DNA of 64,000 nucleotides from contig NZ_JOFL01000011.1 in assembly GCF_000719265.1 (NCBI RefSeq), forward strand, positions 62,001 through 126,000, written 5' to 3'. Position numbers and translations under genes: made by a program. The DNA comes from Streptomyces roseoverticillatus. Its GTDB lineage: Bacteria; Actinomycetota; Actinomycetes; Streptomycetales; Streptomycetaceae. Numbering within the stretch: position 1 is the stretch's first letter; each line of letters begins with the position of its first letter. The notes under the pieces were generated by a model that had not been told where the DNA came from, did not search any database, and was given only the letters and a program-made list of their open reading frames with translations. Positions 24,932 through 35,621 of this stretch are shown in pieces.

Positions 24932-25849
24932 ATGAACAGCGCTCCGCATCTGCTGGCCGAGGACCGCCCGGAATTCGAGCGGGTTCTCGACCAGGCGCTG
25001 CGTACCGCGAACCATGACCCGGAACTTGCCGCTGCGATAGGACAGCGGCTCAATACAGAACAGCTGCGCGAGATGGCCCTCGGCTCCGTGTCCGCCATCA
25101 CGGCTTGCGCGGCGGTCGAATACCAGAACTATGTAAGGGCGCGCGACGTACTGCGCGCGCTCTCCACCACGGCACGCCCCCAACCCGTAGGCGCCGGGGG
25201 CGCTCCGGATGACGAAAGCGCTCCCTCCGGTGCGGCCGCCCCCGCCGCACCGGACGACGAGCCGGAAGAGTCCTCGGGCGCGGGTGCCGGAGCGGTGCTC
25301 GCCGTACTGGCGCCGGTCCTCGCCGGGATCGCCGCGCTGATCTTCCTGGCCATCGGCTACGTCCTGCGGTCCATCGGGTCGGACACCGCCGTCGCGGACC
25401 CGATGATCAGCGTGGGCTGGTGGTTCGCCGGGCTCACGGCCGCCGGCGTGTTCATCGCCATGGTCGGCATCGTCCTCACGGCGGTGCGCAACGGCTCCTC
25501 CGGCGGGAGTGATGCGCGAGGGGTGCACGTCCAGGAGGACGCCGAGCGCGCCAGAGAGGCATGGCGGCAGGCCCTGATCCACCGCGGGCTGCTGCCCTTT
25601 GTCCGCGATGCCCTGGCCAATGCTCCCGGAGGCCCGGTCCCCCGCCCGGGGCCGGGCGCCGGCCCGGATCCGTCCGCCTCGTGCGTCCCCGGACGCCGGG
25701 AGGGCAACGGCCGCACGCCGCAGCTGGGGTACTCGCGGCCCGGCTTCACCAGCCCCGACAGCGATTCGTCTCCCGGCAGCCGCGCCGGCTACACGAGCCC
25801 CGACTTCACCAGCCCCGACTACGGCGGCCCGGACCACCACCCGGAGTGA
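24932..25849 (+). CDS. Two-TM membrane protein of unknown function
   Basis: The 305-residue protein has a soluble helical N-terminal domain (about 1-85, LLAEDRPEFERVLDQALR...). Two TM helices follow: AVLAVLAPVLAGIAALIFLAI, about 128-150, and WWFAGLTAAGVFIAMVGIVL, about 168-190. The Pro/Gly/Ser-rich tail has FTSPD/YTSPD repeats near the C-terminus. ATG 24932 has GGGGG at six bases; ATG 24926 sits directly on it. No function is recognised. The FTSPD-YGG tail repeats resemble low-complexity tails that interact at the membrane, but this is only descriptive. Confidence 0.8.
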   Translation: MNSAPHLLAEDRPEFERVLDQALRTANHDPELAAAIGQRLNTEQLREMALGSVSAITACAAVEYQNYVRARDVLRALSTTARPQPVGAGGAPDDESAPSGAAAPAAPDDEPEESSGAGAGAVLAVLAPVLAGIAALIFLAIGYVLRSIGSDTAVADPMISVGWWFAGLTAAGVFIAMVGIVLTAVRNGSSGGSDARGVHVQEDAERAREAWRQALIHRGLLPFVRDALANAPGGPVPRPGPGAGPDPSASCVPGRREGNGRTPQLGYSRPGFTSPDSDSSPGSRAGYTSPDFTSPDYGGPDHHPE

Positions 25850-25888
25850 GGGTCCGGGCGGCGGTCCGGGGGATCCGGGTGCCTGCGG

Positions 25889-27772
<1,884 letters not shown>

Positions 27773-27832
27773 GATTGCAAAGGTGCCACCACGCTAGCGC
27801 CTCTCCCGTACGGAGGACCAGGGGGGCTTGCG

Positions 27833-29278
27833 ATGATGCGGGGCGTGACCCCCACGGACCAGCATTCCCCCGCCCACCCCCACGAGCCCGGCCCTCCGGC
27901 CGCGCACGAGCATCCGCCCTCCCCGGCGCACGGCCACTCCCACGCCCACAGTCATGGCCACAGCCACAGTCACGGCCCCGCCTCCCCCGTCTCCGCCCAC
28001 CTGCGCAAGGTGATCGGCGCGATCCTCATCCCCTTCGCCGCCGCGGTGCTCACCGGCCTGGTCGTGCTGTGGCCCGGCGGCGCGCCGCCGCACGAGCACT
28101 CCGGGCTCGGCCTGGACCAGAAGACGGAGTCGGGCCGCGTCGTGAAGATCGAGGAGCTCGACTGCGCGAAGGCGGGCGCACAGCCGCAGCAGCCGCCGCC
28201 GGAGGCGCAGGGCGGGCCGGGCGGACCTCCGCAGGCGAAGGGCCCCTGCGAGAAGTCGGAGATCGAGGTCACCTCGGGCCCCGACAAGGGCCGGACGTTC
28301 ACCGAGCTCGTCCAGCCCAGCGCCTCCCGGCACTACACGGTCGGCCAGGAGGTCGTCCTCGCGTACGCCCCCAAGGCGCCGAAGAACCTGCAGTACTCGG
28401 TCACCGACGTGGACCGGACACTGCCCATGGCGATACTCGCGGCGGTGTTCGCCCTGGCCGTCGTGGTCGTCGGACGGCTGCGCGGAGTCTTCGCGCTGAT
28501 CGCGCTGGCGATCAGCTTCGGGGTGCTCACGCTGTTCATCCTCCCGGCGATCCTGCAGGGCTCCGATCCACTGGTGGTCGCCGTCATCGGCGGCAGCGCG
28601 ATCATGCTGATCGCGCTCTACATGTGTCACGGCCTGACCGCCCGGACGTCCGTGGCCGTGCTCGGGACGCTCACCTCGCTGATGCTCATCGGCCTGCTCG
28701 GCTCGCTGTTCACCGGCTGGGCCCACCTGACGGGCAACACCGACGACCAGACCGGGCTCGTGCACGGCCTCTACCCGGAGATCGAGATCCGCGGCCTGCT
28801 GCTCGCGGGGATCATCATCGGTTCGCTCGGCGTGCTCGACGACGTGACGGTGACGCAGACCTCCGCAGTGTGGGAGCTGAAGGACGCCGACCCGAGCGCG
28901 AGTTGGCGCAAGCTCTACGGGGCGGCCATGCGCATCGGCCGGGACCACATCGCGTCGGTCGTGAACACGCTCGTGCTGGCGTACGCGGGTGCCTCGCTGC
29001 CGCTCCTGCTGCTCTTCTCGATCGCCGACAGCGGGGTGGGGACGGTCGCGACCAGCGAAATCGTGGCCGAGGAGATCGTGCGGACCCTCGTCGGCAGCAT
29101 CGGGTTGGTCGCCTCGGTGCCGGTGACGACCTTGCTGGCAGCCCTCGTTGTCAGTGCCGACCGGCACAATGCGAGTACGGGGAAGGGTGCCCGCCCGGGC
29201 ACCGCGGCCCGGAGTGCCGGTGCGCGAGCAGGCGGGCGCGGCAAGTCGAAGGGGGGCAGGCGCCGGCGCGCCAAGTGA
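27833..29278 (+). CDS. YibE/F family multi-spanning membrane protein
   Basis: The 481-residue protein matches YibE/F-like membrane proteins. It has about eight TM helices, a periplasmic segment between TM1 and TM2 (about 85-190, with Pro/Gln repeats) and the conserved GVLDDVTVTQTSAVWEL and HIASVVNTLVLAYAGASLPLLL stretches. The N-terminus has a His-rich track (HGHSHAHSHGHSHSHG, about 33-48) that could bind metal ions. The C-terminus is strongly basic. A standalone NfeD-like gene and an SPFH gene follow. Family function is unknown. Confidence 0.87.
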   Translation: MMRGVTPTDQHSPAHPHEPGPPAAHEHPPSPAHGHSHAHSHGHSHSHGPASPVSAHLRKVIGAILIPFAAAVLTGLVVLWPGGAPPHEHSGLGLDQKTESGRVVKIEELDCAKAGAQPQQPPPEAQGGPGGPPQAKGPCEKSEIEVTSGPDKGRTFTELVQPSASRHYTVGQEVVLAYAPKAPKNLQYSVTDVDRTLPMAILAAVFALAVVVVGRLRGVFALIALAISFGVLTLFILPAILQGSDPLVVAVIGGSAIMLIALYMCHGLTARTSVAVLGTLTSLMLIGLLGSLFTGWAHLTGNTDDQTGLVHGLYPEIEIRGLLLAGIIIGSLGVLDDVTVTQTSAVWELKDADPSASWRKLYGAAMRIGRDHIASVVNTLVLAYAGASLPLLLLFSIADSGVGTVATSEIVAEEIVRTLVGSIGLVASVPVTTLLAALVVSADRHNASTGKGARPGTAARSAGARAGGRGKSKGGRRRRAK

Positions 29279-29323
29279 CCGAGCAGCGCCGGGCCGGGCG
29301 ATCGCGCAGGGGGGAAGCCGCAG

Positions 29324-29524
29324 GTGGTCGGCGAGCAGGGCAGGGTGACGGGCATGGTCGGGCCGGGGCTGGTCGGCGAGGTGATGGTGCGGGTCCGCGG
29401 CGGGGCCGAGGCCTTCCTGGCCTACGCCGTGGAGCCGGGGGAGCGGATAGAACGCGGAACGGTGGTGGTGATCATGGAGTACCAGCCGCCGCGCACGGTC
29501 TATGTGACCTCCGCCTACGGGTGA
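29324..29524 (+). CDS. Small NfeD-like OB-fold protein
   Basis: The 66-residue product (GTG start with GGGGGAAG upstream) resembles the C-terminal OB-fold of NfeD proteins: GLVGEVMVRVRGGAEAFLAYAVEPGERIERGTVVVIMEY. It has no membrane segment of its own. NfeD domains partner with SPFH/flotillin proteins; the SPFH gene follows 252 bp downstream. The gap 29525-29776 holds two GGCATGGCG copies and no clear gene. Confidence 0.7.
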   Translation: MVGEQGRVTGMVGPGLVGEVMVRVRGGAEAFLAYAVEPGERIERGTVVVIMEYQPPRTVYVTSAYG

Positions 29525-29776
29525 TGACAGAGGGCATGGCGCCTGCTGGGGGCATGGCGTCGGCAGGGGGAGGCGCCTGCTTACGGGTGGGGCAGCCGGG
29601 GCAGAAGGGGCATGAGGGGCGCTGCACCGGCCGCATAACCCTGCTGTGTCACGCCCGTGCACACCTCTCGTATCAGGACCGTGCCAAGCCGCGTCCGGGT
29701 CTTCACCACCGGCTCGCGCGGGAGCACACTTTCGAGCTCGGGTCCCGTCGCGGGGCCCATAAGGGGGGCTGGACGC

Positions 29777-31387
29777 ATGATCATCGGCGTCGTGGCGGGG
29801 GTCGTCCTCGTCGCTGCGGCCATCGTGGTCGGGCTGTTCAAACTGATGTGGCGGGTTGCCGAGCCCAATGAGGCGCTCGTCATCTCCGGTTCCAAGCACC
29901 GCACCGAGGGCCTGGAGGAGGGGATGGGGTTCCGGATCGTCACGGGGCGGGGGACCCTCGTGCTGCCCGGGGTCCAGGTGGTCCGGAAGCTGTCGCTCGA
30001 CCTCAACGAGGCCGATCTCCATGTGGATTGTGTGACCAAACAGGGCATCCCCCTGAAGGTCCACGGTGTGGTCATATTCAAGGTGGGCGACGACTTCGTG
30101 TCGATCGCCAACGCCGCCCGGCGCTTCCTCGACCAGCAGAAGTTCATGGGCGAGCGGGTGCACAACGTCTTCGCGGGCCATCTGCGCTCGATCGTCGGCG
30201 GTCTCACCGTGGAGGACATGATCCGCGACCGGGAGCGGCTGACGGGCGAGACCCGCGCCGCCTCGGGCACCGAGATGGAGAAGCTCGGGCTGATCATCGA
30301 CTCGCTGCAGATCCATGAGATCCAGGACCCCACCGGCTACATCAAGAACCTGTCCGCGCCGCACGCCGCGGCGGTGCAGCGGGACGCCCGGATCGCCCAG
30401 GCCGAGGCCGACCGGCTGGCCACGGAGGCGGAGCAGCAAGCCGCGGCCCGGATGGCGCAGGCCCAGCGCGACTCCGAGATCCTGCAGGCCGGCTACCAGG
30501 CCGAGCGGGACAGTGCGGCGGCGAAGGCGCGGCAGGCGGGGCCGCTGGCGGACGCCGCGGCCCAGCAGGAAGTCGTGGTCCAGGAGACGCGGGTGGCCGA
30601 GCTGGCGGCGCACCGGCGGGAGCAGCAGCTCCAGGCGGACGTGCGCAAGCCCGCGGACGCGGCGGCCTACGAGAAGCGCACCTTGGCGGAGGCGGAGCGC
30701 GATGCCCGTATCTCCGCGGCCCAGGCGAAGGCCCGGGAGACGGAGCTGGCCGCGGCCGCCGAGGCGACGCGCGTGAAGGCGGCCGCCGGTGCCGAGGCCG
30801 AGGCCACCAAGGCGCGCGGCGCCGCGGCGGCGGATGCGACCCGGGCGACGGGTGAGGCCGAAGCGGCGGCCGCGCGGGCGAAGGGGCTGGCGACGGCCGA
30901 GGCCGCCAAGGCGCGGGGCCTGGCGGAGGCGGATGCGATCAAGGCACGGGCGGCGGCCCTGGCGGAGAACCAGGAGGCGGTGGTCGCGCAACAACTGGCC
31001 GAAAAGTGGCCCGAGATCGTACGTGCGGGGGCTGAAGCCTTCGGAAACGTTGACCACATGGTGCTGCTCAACGGGGCCGACGGGATGTCCGAGATGTTTG
31101 CGAAGGCGCTGACGATGGGGGGTACGGGGCTGGGCCTGGCGCGGCAGCTGCTCACGGCCATGGGCACGGCAGGAGCGGCGGGCGCGGCGGACGGATCGGG
31201 CGGGCCCGGGGGGAGCGGTCGCGGTGTCCCCGGCGCCGGACAGGCCGGCGGGAACGGCGGCTCGGGGGAAAACGGCAGCTCAGGGGCGCTGGGGGCCGGG
31301 ACGACGCCGAAGGGCGCACCCCCGCGCGCTGAGCGGGTGCCGGTCCGGGACGAGGGCGGCGCCGGCGGAGGCATGACGGGCCGCTAA
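29777..31387 (+). CDS. SPFH/flotillin family membrane scaffold protein
   Basis: The 536-residue flotillin-like protein has an N-terminal TM (IIGVVAGVVLVAAAIVVGLF), an SPFH/PHB domain (about 25-200), and a long Ala/Glu-rich coiled-coil flotillin region (about 200-420, EAEATKARG/EAAKARG repeats). The C-terminus is Gly-rich and disordered. Flotillins organise membrane microdomains and interact with NfeD partners, as the neighbouring gene suggests. AAGGGGGG precedes the ATG. Its stop overlaps the convergent ssgA stop by four bases. Confidence 0.9.
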   Translation: MIIGVVAGVVLVAAAIVVGLFKLMWRVAEPNEALVISGSKHRTEGLEEGMGFRIVTGRGTLVLPGVQVVRKLSLDLNEADLHVDCVTKQGIPLKVHGVVIFKVGDDFVSIANAARRFLDQQKFMGERVHNVFAGHLRSIVGGLTVEDMIRDRERLTGETRAASGTEMEKLGLIIDSLQIHEIQDPTGYIKNLSAPHAAAVQRDARIAQAEADRLATEAEQQAAARMAQAQRDSEILQAGYQAERDSAAAKARQAGPLADAAAQQEVVVQETRVAELAAHRREQQLQADVRKPADAAAYEKRTLAEAERDARISAAQAKARETELAAAAEATRVKAAAGAEAEATKARGAAAADATRATGEAEAAAARAKGLATAEAAKARGLAEADAIKARAAALAENQEAVVAQQLAEKWPEIVRAGAEAFGNVDHMVLLNGADGMSEMFAKALTMGGTGLGLARQLLTAMGTAGAAGAADGSGGPGGSGRGVPGAGQAGGNGGSGENGSSGALGAGTTPKGAPPRAERVPVRDEGGAGGGMTGR

Positions 31388-31830
31388 CCGGCGTTCTGCC
31401 CCTCGGTGTTGCCGGCGAGGATGTTGTCGAGCGCCGCGGCGAGGTCGTAGTCGAAGTCGGCGACCGACCGCTCCTCGCCGAGCGGGGCGATGCGGTCGGT
31501 CCGGTCGAGGAACGCCACGAGGGGCGCCGCGCCGGCCCGGAACAGGGCCCCTTCTGAGCCCACTTGCAGCCGGATGAAGACGTCCGAGAGGTGCTCGGCG
31601 GAGGCGGGGGCGATGTGCACATCGCCCTCGCCGGACGGCTGACTGAGCCCGTCGAGCAGCAGCTCCCGTGCGAACGCCCAGGTCACGGGCGCGTCGCCGG
31701 GAAGGTGGAAGGTGAACTTCACCGCGTAGGGATCACTGCTGTCGTAGTCCAGTCCCACCGGGATCCGGAAGGACAGCTCCTCGGAGACGAGGAAGGTCAT
31801 GATCACTTCTGCCTGAACCGTTTCACGCAT
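31384..31830 (-). CDS. ssgA: SsgA-like sporulation and cell-division activator
   Basis: The 148-residue protein belongs to the SsgA-like (SALP) family unique to sporulating actinomycetes: TFLVSEELSFRIPVGLDYD, DPYAVKFTFHLPGDAPVTWAFARELL, GDVHIAP, ALFRAGAAPLVAFLDRTD. As I recall them, these features fit SsgA itself rather than SsgB-G. SsgA promotes septum formation during sporulation. The start at 31830 (MRETVQAEV) fits SsgA N-termini. In other Streptomyces the IclR-type gene ssgR lies directly upstream; here there is none. Confidence 0.88.
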   Translation of the reverse strand: MRETVQAEVIMTFLVSEELSFRIPVGLDYDSSDPYAVKFTFHLPGDAPVTWAFARELLLDGLSQPSGEGDVHIAPASAEHLSDVFIRLQVGSEGALFRAGAAPLVAFLDRTDRIAPLGEERSVADFDYDLAAALDNILAGNTEGQNAG

Positions 31831-32140
31831 CGCCCAATGCCCCGTATTCGTCGTTTTGGCCGGGATTGGCTCCTCGCGCCCCTGAACGCCATCGCTCGAC
31901 GGCATCCACAGATCACGAGGAGTGAGTCTTCAGCTACCGATAGAGATCGAGACTGAGCTTACGAGCTCTATGACTCTGGAGCGTAGCGACTCGACTACGG
32001 GGCGGAGTCGTTCCGGGGGATTCAGGGCAGAGAAATTGCCAGAGCCGTCAACACCGGTCCGGGCGGCGACCGGAAGGACGAGCTCTCAGAGGGCCCGCGG
32101 GCCCGCGCCGGCCCTCGGCCGAACGCTCGGCGGCCGGCGG
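31831..32140. other. Gene-free 310-bp region upstream of ssgA
   Basis: This stretch is clearly lower in GC than its surroundings (especially 31900-32000) and has no convincing reading frame. It contains the small hairpin GAGCT-TACG-AGCTC (31955-31968) and CGTAG/CTACG arms nearby. It is the likely ssgA promoter region. No remnant of ssgR is visible. Confidence 0.6.
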
Positions 32141-32359
32141 CTACCAGTCGCTCTTCGACGAGGACGACGACGTGAACTTCTTGACGATGAAGATCAGCCC
32201 GCCGACGAGCGCGACCAGCAGCAGGGCCTTGAAGACCAGCGCTACGACGAAGCCCAACACGGTCATGATCAGGCTGCCGAACACCACGAGGACGAGCGCC
32301 GGCACGGCGATCCACTTCACCCACCAGGGCAGTCCTGCGAAAATCCCCTTCTCGGCCAT
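32141..32359 (-). CDS. Small membrane protein (DUF5326-like)
   Basis: The 72-residue protein has two TM helices (WVKWIAVPALVLVVFGSLIM and VALVFKALLLVALVGGLIFIV) and a Ser-rich tail ending SSSSSKSDW. It matches, from memory, a family of short actinobacterial proteins annotated DUF5326. Function unknown. It starts 149 bp after the cupin stop in the same direction. Confidence 0.75.
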   Translation of the reverse strand: MAEKGIFAGLPWWVKWIAVPALVLVVFGSLIMTVLGFVVALVFKALLLVALVGGLIFIVKKFTSSSSSKSDW

Positions 32360-32508
32360 ATCGTTCGTCCCCTGCTTTCCGCTTCGTGGGACCGGAGCCC
32401 TGCTGCTCCGGCCTTGCTTCGATGCTAGGACGGACAGGGGTCCGGACGGGGCCCCCGCAGCCCCCGTCGACCCCTGAGCCTCCCCCTACGGGTTCCCGGG
32501 GCGGACCC

Positions 32509-32826
32509 TCAGCTCTCAGGCGGAGAGAAGACCACCAGAACCCTCAGAGGCTCGCTGATGTGGTGGAAGCGGTGGGTCACCCCGGCCGGTACGTACACCA
32601 CGCTCCCCCGCCCCACCTGCGTCGTCTCCTCACCCACGGTGATCGACGCCCGGCCGCTCATCACCACGTACACCTCGTCCTGGGCGTGCGGGGTCTGCGG
32701 GTCCATCTGCCCCGCGTCGAGCGCGTACAACCCGACCGACATGTTCCGCTCGCGCAGGAACTGCAGGTACGCGCCGTCGTTCGCGAGGCGCTCACCCTCC
32801 AGTTCATCCAGCCGGAAGGCCTTCAT
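32509..32826 (-). CDS. Cupin domain protein
   Basis: The 105-residue single-domain cupin has the two conserved motifs: PHAQDEVYVVMSGRASITVG (motif 1 with His and Glu, G-rich end) and GSVVYVPAGVTHRFHHI (motif 2, PAGxxH). The predicted metal ligands are present. Such short cupins bind small ligands or act as dioxygenases or isomerases; no substrate is evident. It is divergent from the holin-like gene at 32930. Confidence 0.88.
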   Translation of the reverse strand: MKAFRLDELEGERLANDGAYLQFLRERNMSVGLYALDAGQMDPQTPHAQDEVYVVMSGRASITVGEETTQVGRGSVVYVPAGVTHRFHHISEPLRVLVVFSPPES

Positions 32827-32929
32827 CTACCGTCCACCTCTTGCCGCTCCTCGTCCGTGACCGGTCCGTGGCTCCGGCCGCCGACCGTGCTGATCCGCGC
32901 CGGGCGGGCGCGTCTGCAACGATCTCACC

Positions 32930-33310
32930 ATGAAGAATTTCGTAGTCAAGACGATCGCCAACGCGGCGGCCCTGGCGGTCGCCATCTGGCTGCTCAAGGG
33001 CATCACGCTCTCCGGTGAGAACACCGCGCGCAAGGTGCTCACGCTGATCCTCGTCGCGCTCGTCTTCGGCGTGGTCAACTTCATCGTCAAGCCGGTGGTG
33101 AAGCTGCTGTCCTTCCCGCTGTTCATCCTCACCCTCGGCCTCATCACGCTGGTGATCAACGCGCTGATGCTCCTGCTGACCTCGTGGATCGCCAAGGAAC
33201 TGGGGCTCGCCTTCCATGTCGACGGGTTCTGGAACGCCCTGCTCGGCGGCGTGATCATCTCGGTCGTGGCATGGGCGATGCACGTGATCCTGCCGGACGA
33301 GAAGGACTGA
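32930..33310 (+). CDS. Phage-holin-family-type four-TM membrane protein
   Basis: The 126-residue protein has four TM helices and matches the chromosomal 'phage holin family' (PF04020, DUF360-like): VIKPVVKLLSFPLFILTLGL-type centre (here IVKPVVKLLSFPLFILTLGLI) and GFWNALLGGVIISVVAWAM. Despite the name, no phage genes are near. Function is unknown. It lies 44 bp before the cystathionine gamma-lyase-like gene and may be co-transcribed with it. Confidence 0.85.
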   Translation: MKNFVVKTIANAAALAVAIWLLKGITLSGENTARKVLTLILVALVFGVVNFIVKPVVKLLSFPLFILTLGLITLVINALMLLLTSWIAKELGLAFHVDGFWNALLGGVIISVVAWAMHVILPDEKD

Positions 33311-33354
33311 ACCGGCGCCGGACGACGGGACGGACGAGGACGAAGGAGCAGCCG

Positions 33355-34518
33355 ATGACGGGCGACGGCACCCGGGCCGTACGAGCGGGCCTGCCGGAAC
33401 CGCGGGCGAACGAGCCCGCGCTCCCCGGCCCGGCCTTCGCCGCCCACTACCACCTCCCGGGCGAGGTCTCCGGCCCGTACACGTACGGCCGCGAGGCCAA
33501 CCCCACCTGGGCCGCCCTGGAGAGCGCCATCGCCGCGCTGGAGGCACCCGACGGCCCCGGCCCGGTGGCGGAGGCGGTCGCCTTCCCCTCCGGGATGGCC
33601 GCGGTCTCCGCCGTGCTCCTCTCCCAGCTGCGGCCCGGCGACACGGCGGTCCTGCCCTCGGACGGCTACCAGCTGCTGCCCGCGCTGCGCGACCGCCTGG
33701 AGGCGTTCGGCGTCGCCGTGCGCACCGCCCCGACCGCCGGGGACGCACAGCTCGCCGCGCTGGACGGGGCACGGCTGCTGTGGCTCGAATCGCCCTCCAA
33801 CCCCGGCCTCGACGTGTGCGACATCCGCCGCCTCGCCGACGCCGCCCACCGCCACGGCGCGCTCGTCGCCGTCGACAACACCCTCCCCACCCCGCTCGGC
33901 CAGCGCCCCCTCGAACTGGGCGCCGACTTCTCCGTGGCCAGCGGCACCAAGGCCCTCACCGGTCACGGGGATCTGCTCCTGGGCTACGTGGCCGCACGCG
34001 ACCCACGGCTCACCGCGGCCGTAAGGGACTGGCGCAAGGTCGCCGGCGCGATCCCCGGCCCCATGGAGGCCTGGCTGGCCCACCGCTCCCTGGCGACACT
34101 GCAACTGCGCGTGGACCGGCAGGCGGCCACCGCACTCGCACTCGCCGAAGCCCTGCGCGACCGGCCCGAAGTGACGGGCCTGCGCCATCCCGGCCTGCCC
34201 ACCGACCCCGCCCACGCACTTGCCCTGCGGCAGATGCGCGGCGGCCGCTTCGGATGCGTGGTCTCCTTCGTCCTGCCGGGCCGGGCGCACGCCGAACGCT
34301 TCCTGACCGCCCTGCGACTCGTCGACGAAGCGACCAGCTTCGGCGGCGTGCGGTCGACGGCCGAGCGGCGCGGGCGGTGGGGCGGCGACGCCGTGCCGGA
34401 GGGGTTCATCCGCTTCTCGGTGGGCGTCGAGGACACCGAGGATCTCGTCGCGGACGTCCTCGCGGCGCTGGACGAGGCGGCCCGCCCGCAAGGACGGCTC
34501 GAGTCTCCCCCCTCTTGA
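33355..34518 (+). CDS. Cystathionine gamma-lyase-like PLP enzyme
   Basis: The 387-residue protein is a Cys/Met-metabolism PLP enzyme. It shows YTYGREANPTWAALE, AFPSGMAAVSAVLL, LWLESPSNPGLDVCDI, AVDNTLPTPLGQRPLELGADFSVASGTKALTGHGD (PLP Lys in GTKALTGH) and a substrate-binding VSFVLPG segment. Members perform gamma-elimination or replacement on cystathionine and related thioethers. AAGGAG precedes ATG 33355. The stop codon sits inside a strong hairpin (34493-34529). The LysR gene downstream is separately promoted. Confidence 0.88.
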   Translation: MTGDGTRAVRAGLPEPRANEPALPGPAFAAHYHLPGEVSGPYTYGREANPTWAALESAIAALEAPDGPGPVAEAVAFPSGMAAVSAVLLSQLRPGDTAVLPSDGYQLLPALRDRLEAFGVAVRTAPTAGDAQLAALDGARLLWLESPSNPGLDVCDIRRLADAAHRHGALVAVDNTLPTPLGQRPLELGADFSVASGTKALTGHGDLLLGYVAARDPRLTAAVRDWRKVAGAIPGPMEAWLAHRSLATLQLRVDRQAATALALAEALRDRPEVTGLRHPGLPTDPAHALALRQMRGGRFGCVVSFVLPGRAHAERFLTALRLVDEATSFGGVRSTAERRGRWGGDAVPEGFIRFSVGVEDTEDLVADVLAALDEAARPQGRLESPPS

Positions 34519-34529
34519 CTCGAGCCGTC
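34493..34529 (+). terminator. Hairpin overlapping the lyase stop codon
   Basis: GACGGCTCGAGTC (34493-34505) pairs perfectly with GACTCGAGCCGTC (34517-34529), with an 11-base loop. The TGA stop (34516-34518) is part of the structure. Confidence 0.75.
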
Positions 34530-34676
34530 GTGGCCAAACGCGCGACCCCGCGCGAATGACCACCCGGTCAAGGCTAGTTGACTCTGCGTCAGTGTCCAAT
34601 CACACCGGCGACACAGCCCTATCGACTTATTTATAGTTCCCCTACGACCGGCAAGCACCGAGTCAGGGGAGACGGC

Positions 34677-35576
34677 ATGGATCTGGCCCTGCTGCGCACG
34701 TTCGTCACGGTGCACCGGGCCGGGTCCTTCACCCGCGCCGCGGCCCTCCTCGGCCTCTCCCAGCCCGCCGTCACCGGCCAGATCCGCACGCTGGAGACGC
34801 AGTTGGGCCGCCCCCTGTTCCTCCGCCTGGCCCGCGGTGTGCGCCCCACCACCACCGGCGAAGAACTGGCCCACAAGATCGCACCGCACGTCGACGCCCT
34901 CCTGGAGATCACCGAAGCGGGCATCGACGAGGAGGGGACACCGAGCCGCACCCTCCACCTCGCCGGCCCGCCCGAGTTCACCGGCCTGCGCGCCCTCCCC
35001 GCGCTCACCCCCCTCATCGCCCAGGGCCTGACCGTGCGCGTCGCCCACGGCACCTCCGACGAGCTCTTCGAGAGCCTGTCCGCCGGCCACCACGACCTCG
35101 CGATCACCACCGCGCGCCCCCGCGGCCGGCTGCTGACCGCCACCCCGCTCTGCGACGAGGAGCACGTCCTCGTGGCGGCGCCGCGCTGGGCGGCACGGCT
35201 GGGCGGACCGGCCGTCGTGCGCGACAAGGGCGTACGGGCCCTGGAGCACCTGCCCGTGGTCGAGGTCCACGAGACCCTGCCGCTCGTCACCCGCTACTGG
35301 GCCGCCGTCTTCGACACCGAGCCCGTCGCCTCCGGCAGCGTCGTCGCCCCCGACCTGCGGGCCGTCCTCTCCTGCGTCGTCGCGGGCGCCGGCATCGGCG
35401 TGCTGCCCCGCTACCTGTGCGCGGACGCCCTCGACACGGGCGAACTCGTCGCCCTCCTGGACCCGCCCGTCCCCCCGTTGCGCACCTATTTCCTCGTCGT
35501 ACGGACCGGCACGCTGGCCCACCCGCACCTCGCCCGGGCACACGAGTGGCTGCTGCGCGCTGCCGTTTCCTGGTGA
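34677..35576 (+). CDS. LysR family transcriptional regulator
   Basis: The 299-residue protein has the LysR HTH (LALLRTFVTVHRAGSFTRAAALLGLSQPAVTGQIRTLE) and a substrate-binding domain ending LRTYFLVVRTGTLAHPHLARAHEWL. AGGGGA precedes the ATG, and an AT-rich promoter-like TATTTATAG lies at 34629. It might regulate the upstream lyase or the downstream Nudix gene, but LysR genes usually control a divergent target and none is present here. Confidence 0.9.
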   Translation: MDLALLRTFVTVHRAGSFTRAAALLGLSQPAVTGQIRTLETQLGRPLFLRLARGVRPTTTGEELAHKIAPHVDALLEITEAGIDEEGTPSRTLHLAGPPEFTGLRALPALTPLIAQGLTVRVAHGTSDELFESLSAGHHDLAITTARPRGRLLTATPLCDEEHVLVAAPRWAARLGGPAVVRDKGVRALEHLPVVEVHETLPLVTRYWAAVFDTEPVASGSVVAPDLRAVLSCVVAGAGIGVLPRYLCADALDTGELVALLDPPVPPLRTYFLVVRTGTLAHPHLARAHEWLLRAAVSW

Positions 35577-35621
35577 GAAAGGGCTGCCGCCCGGGGTTTC
35601 GCCGACCGTCGTACGCGGCAG

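Noticed and set aside
31940..32010. Hairpin-rich low-GC stretch resembling a tRNA or small RNA
   Set aside because: No TPsiC-arm consensus, no acceptor stem pairing and no 3' CCA-type end could be made; only short 5-bp stems are present.
32930..33310. Prophage indication from the holin-family protein
   Set aside because: The family is widespread on chromosomes without phages, and no lysin, capsid, integrase or attachment site is nearby.
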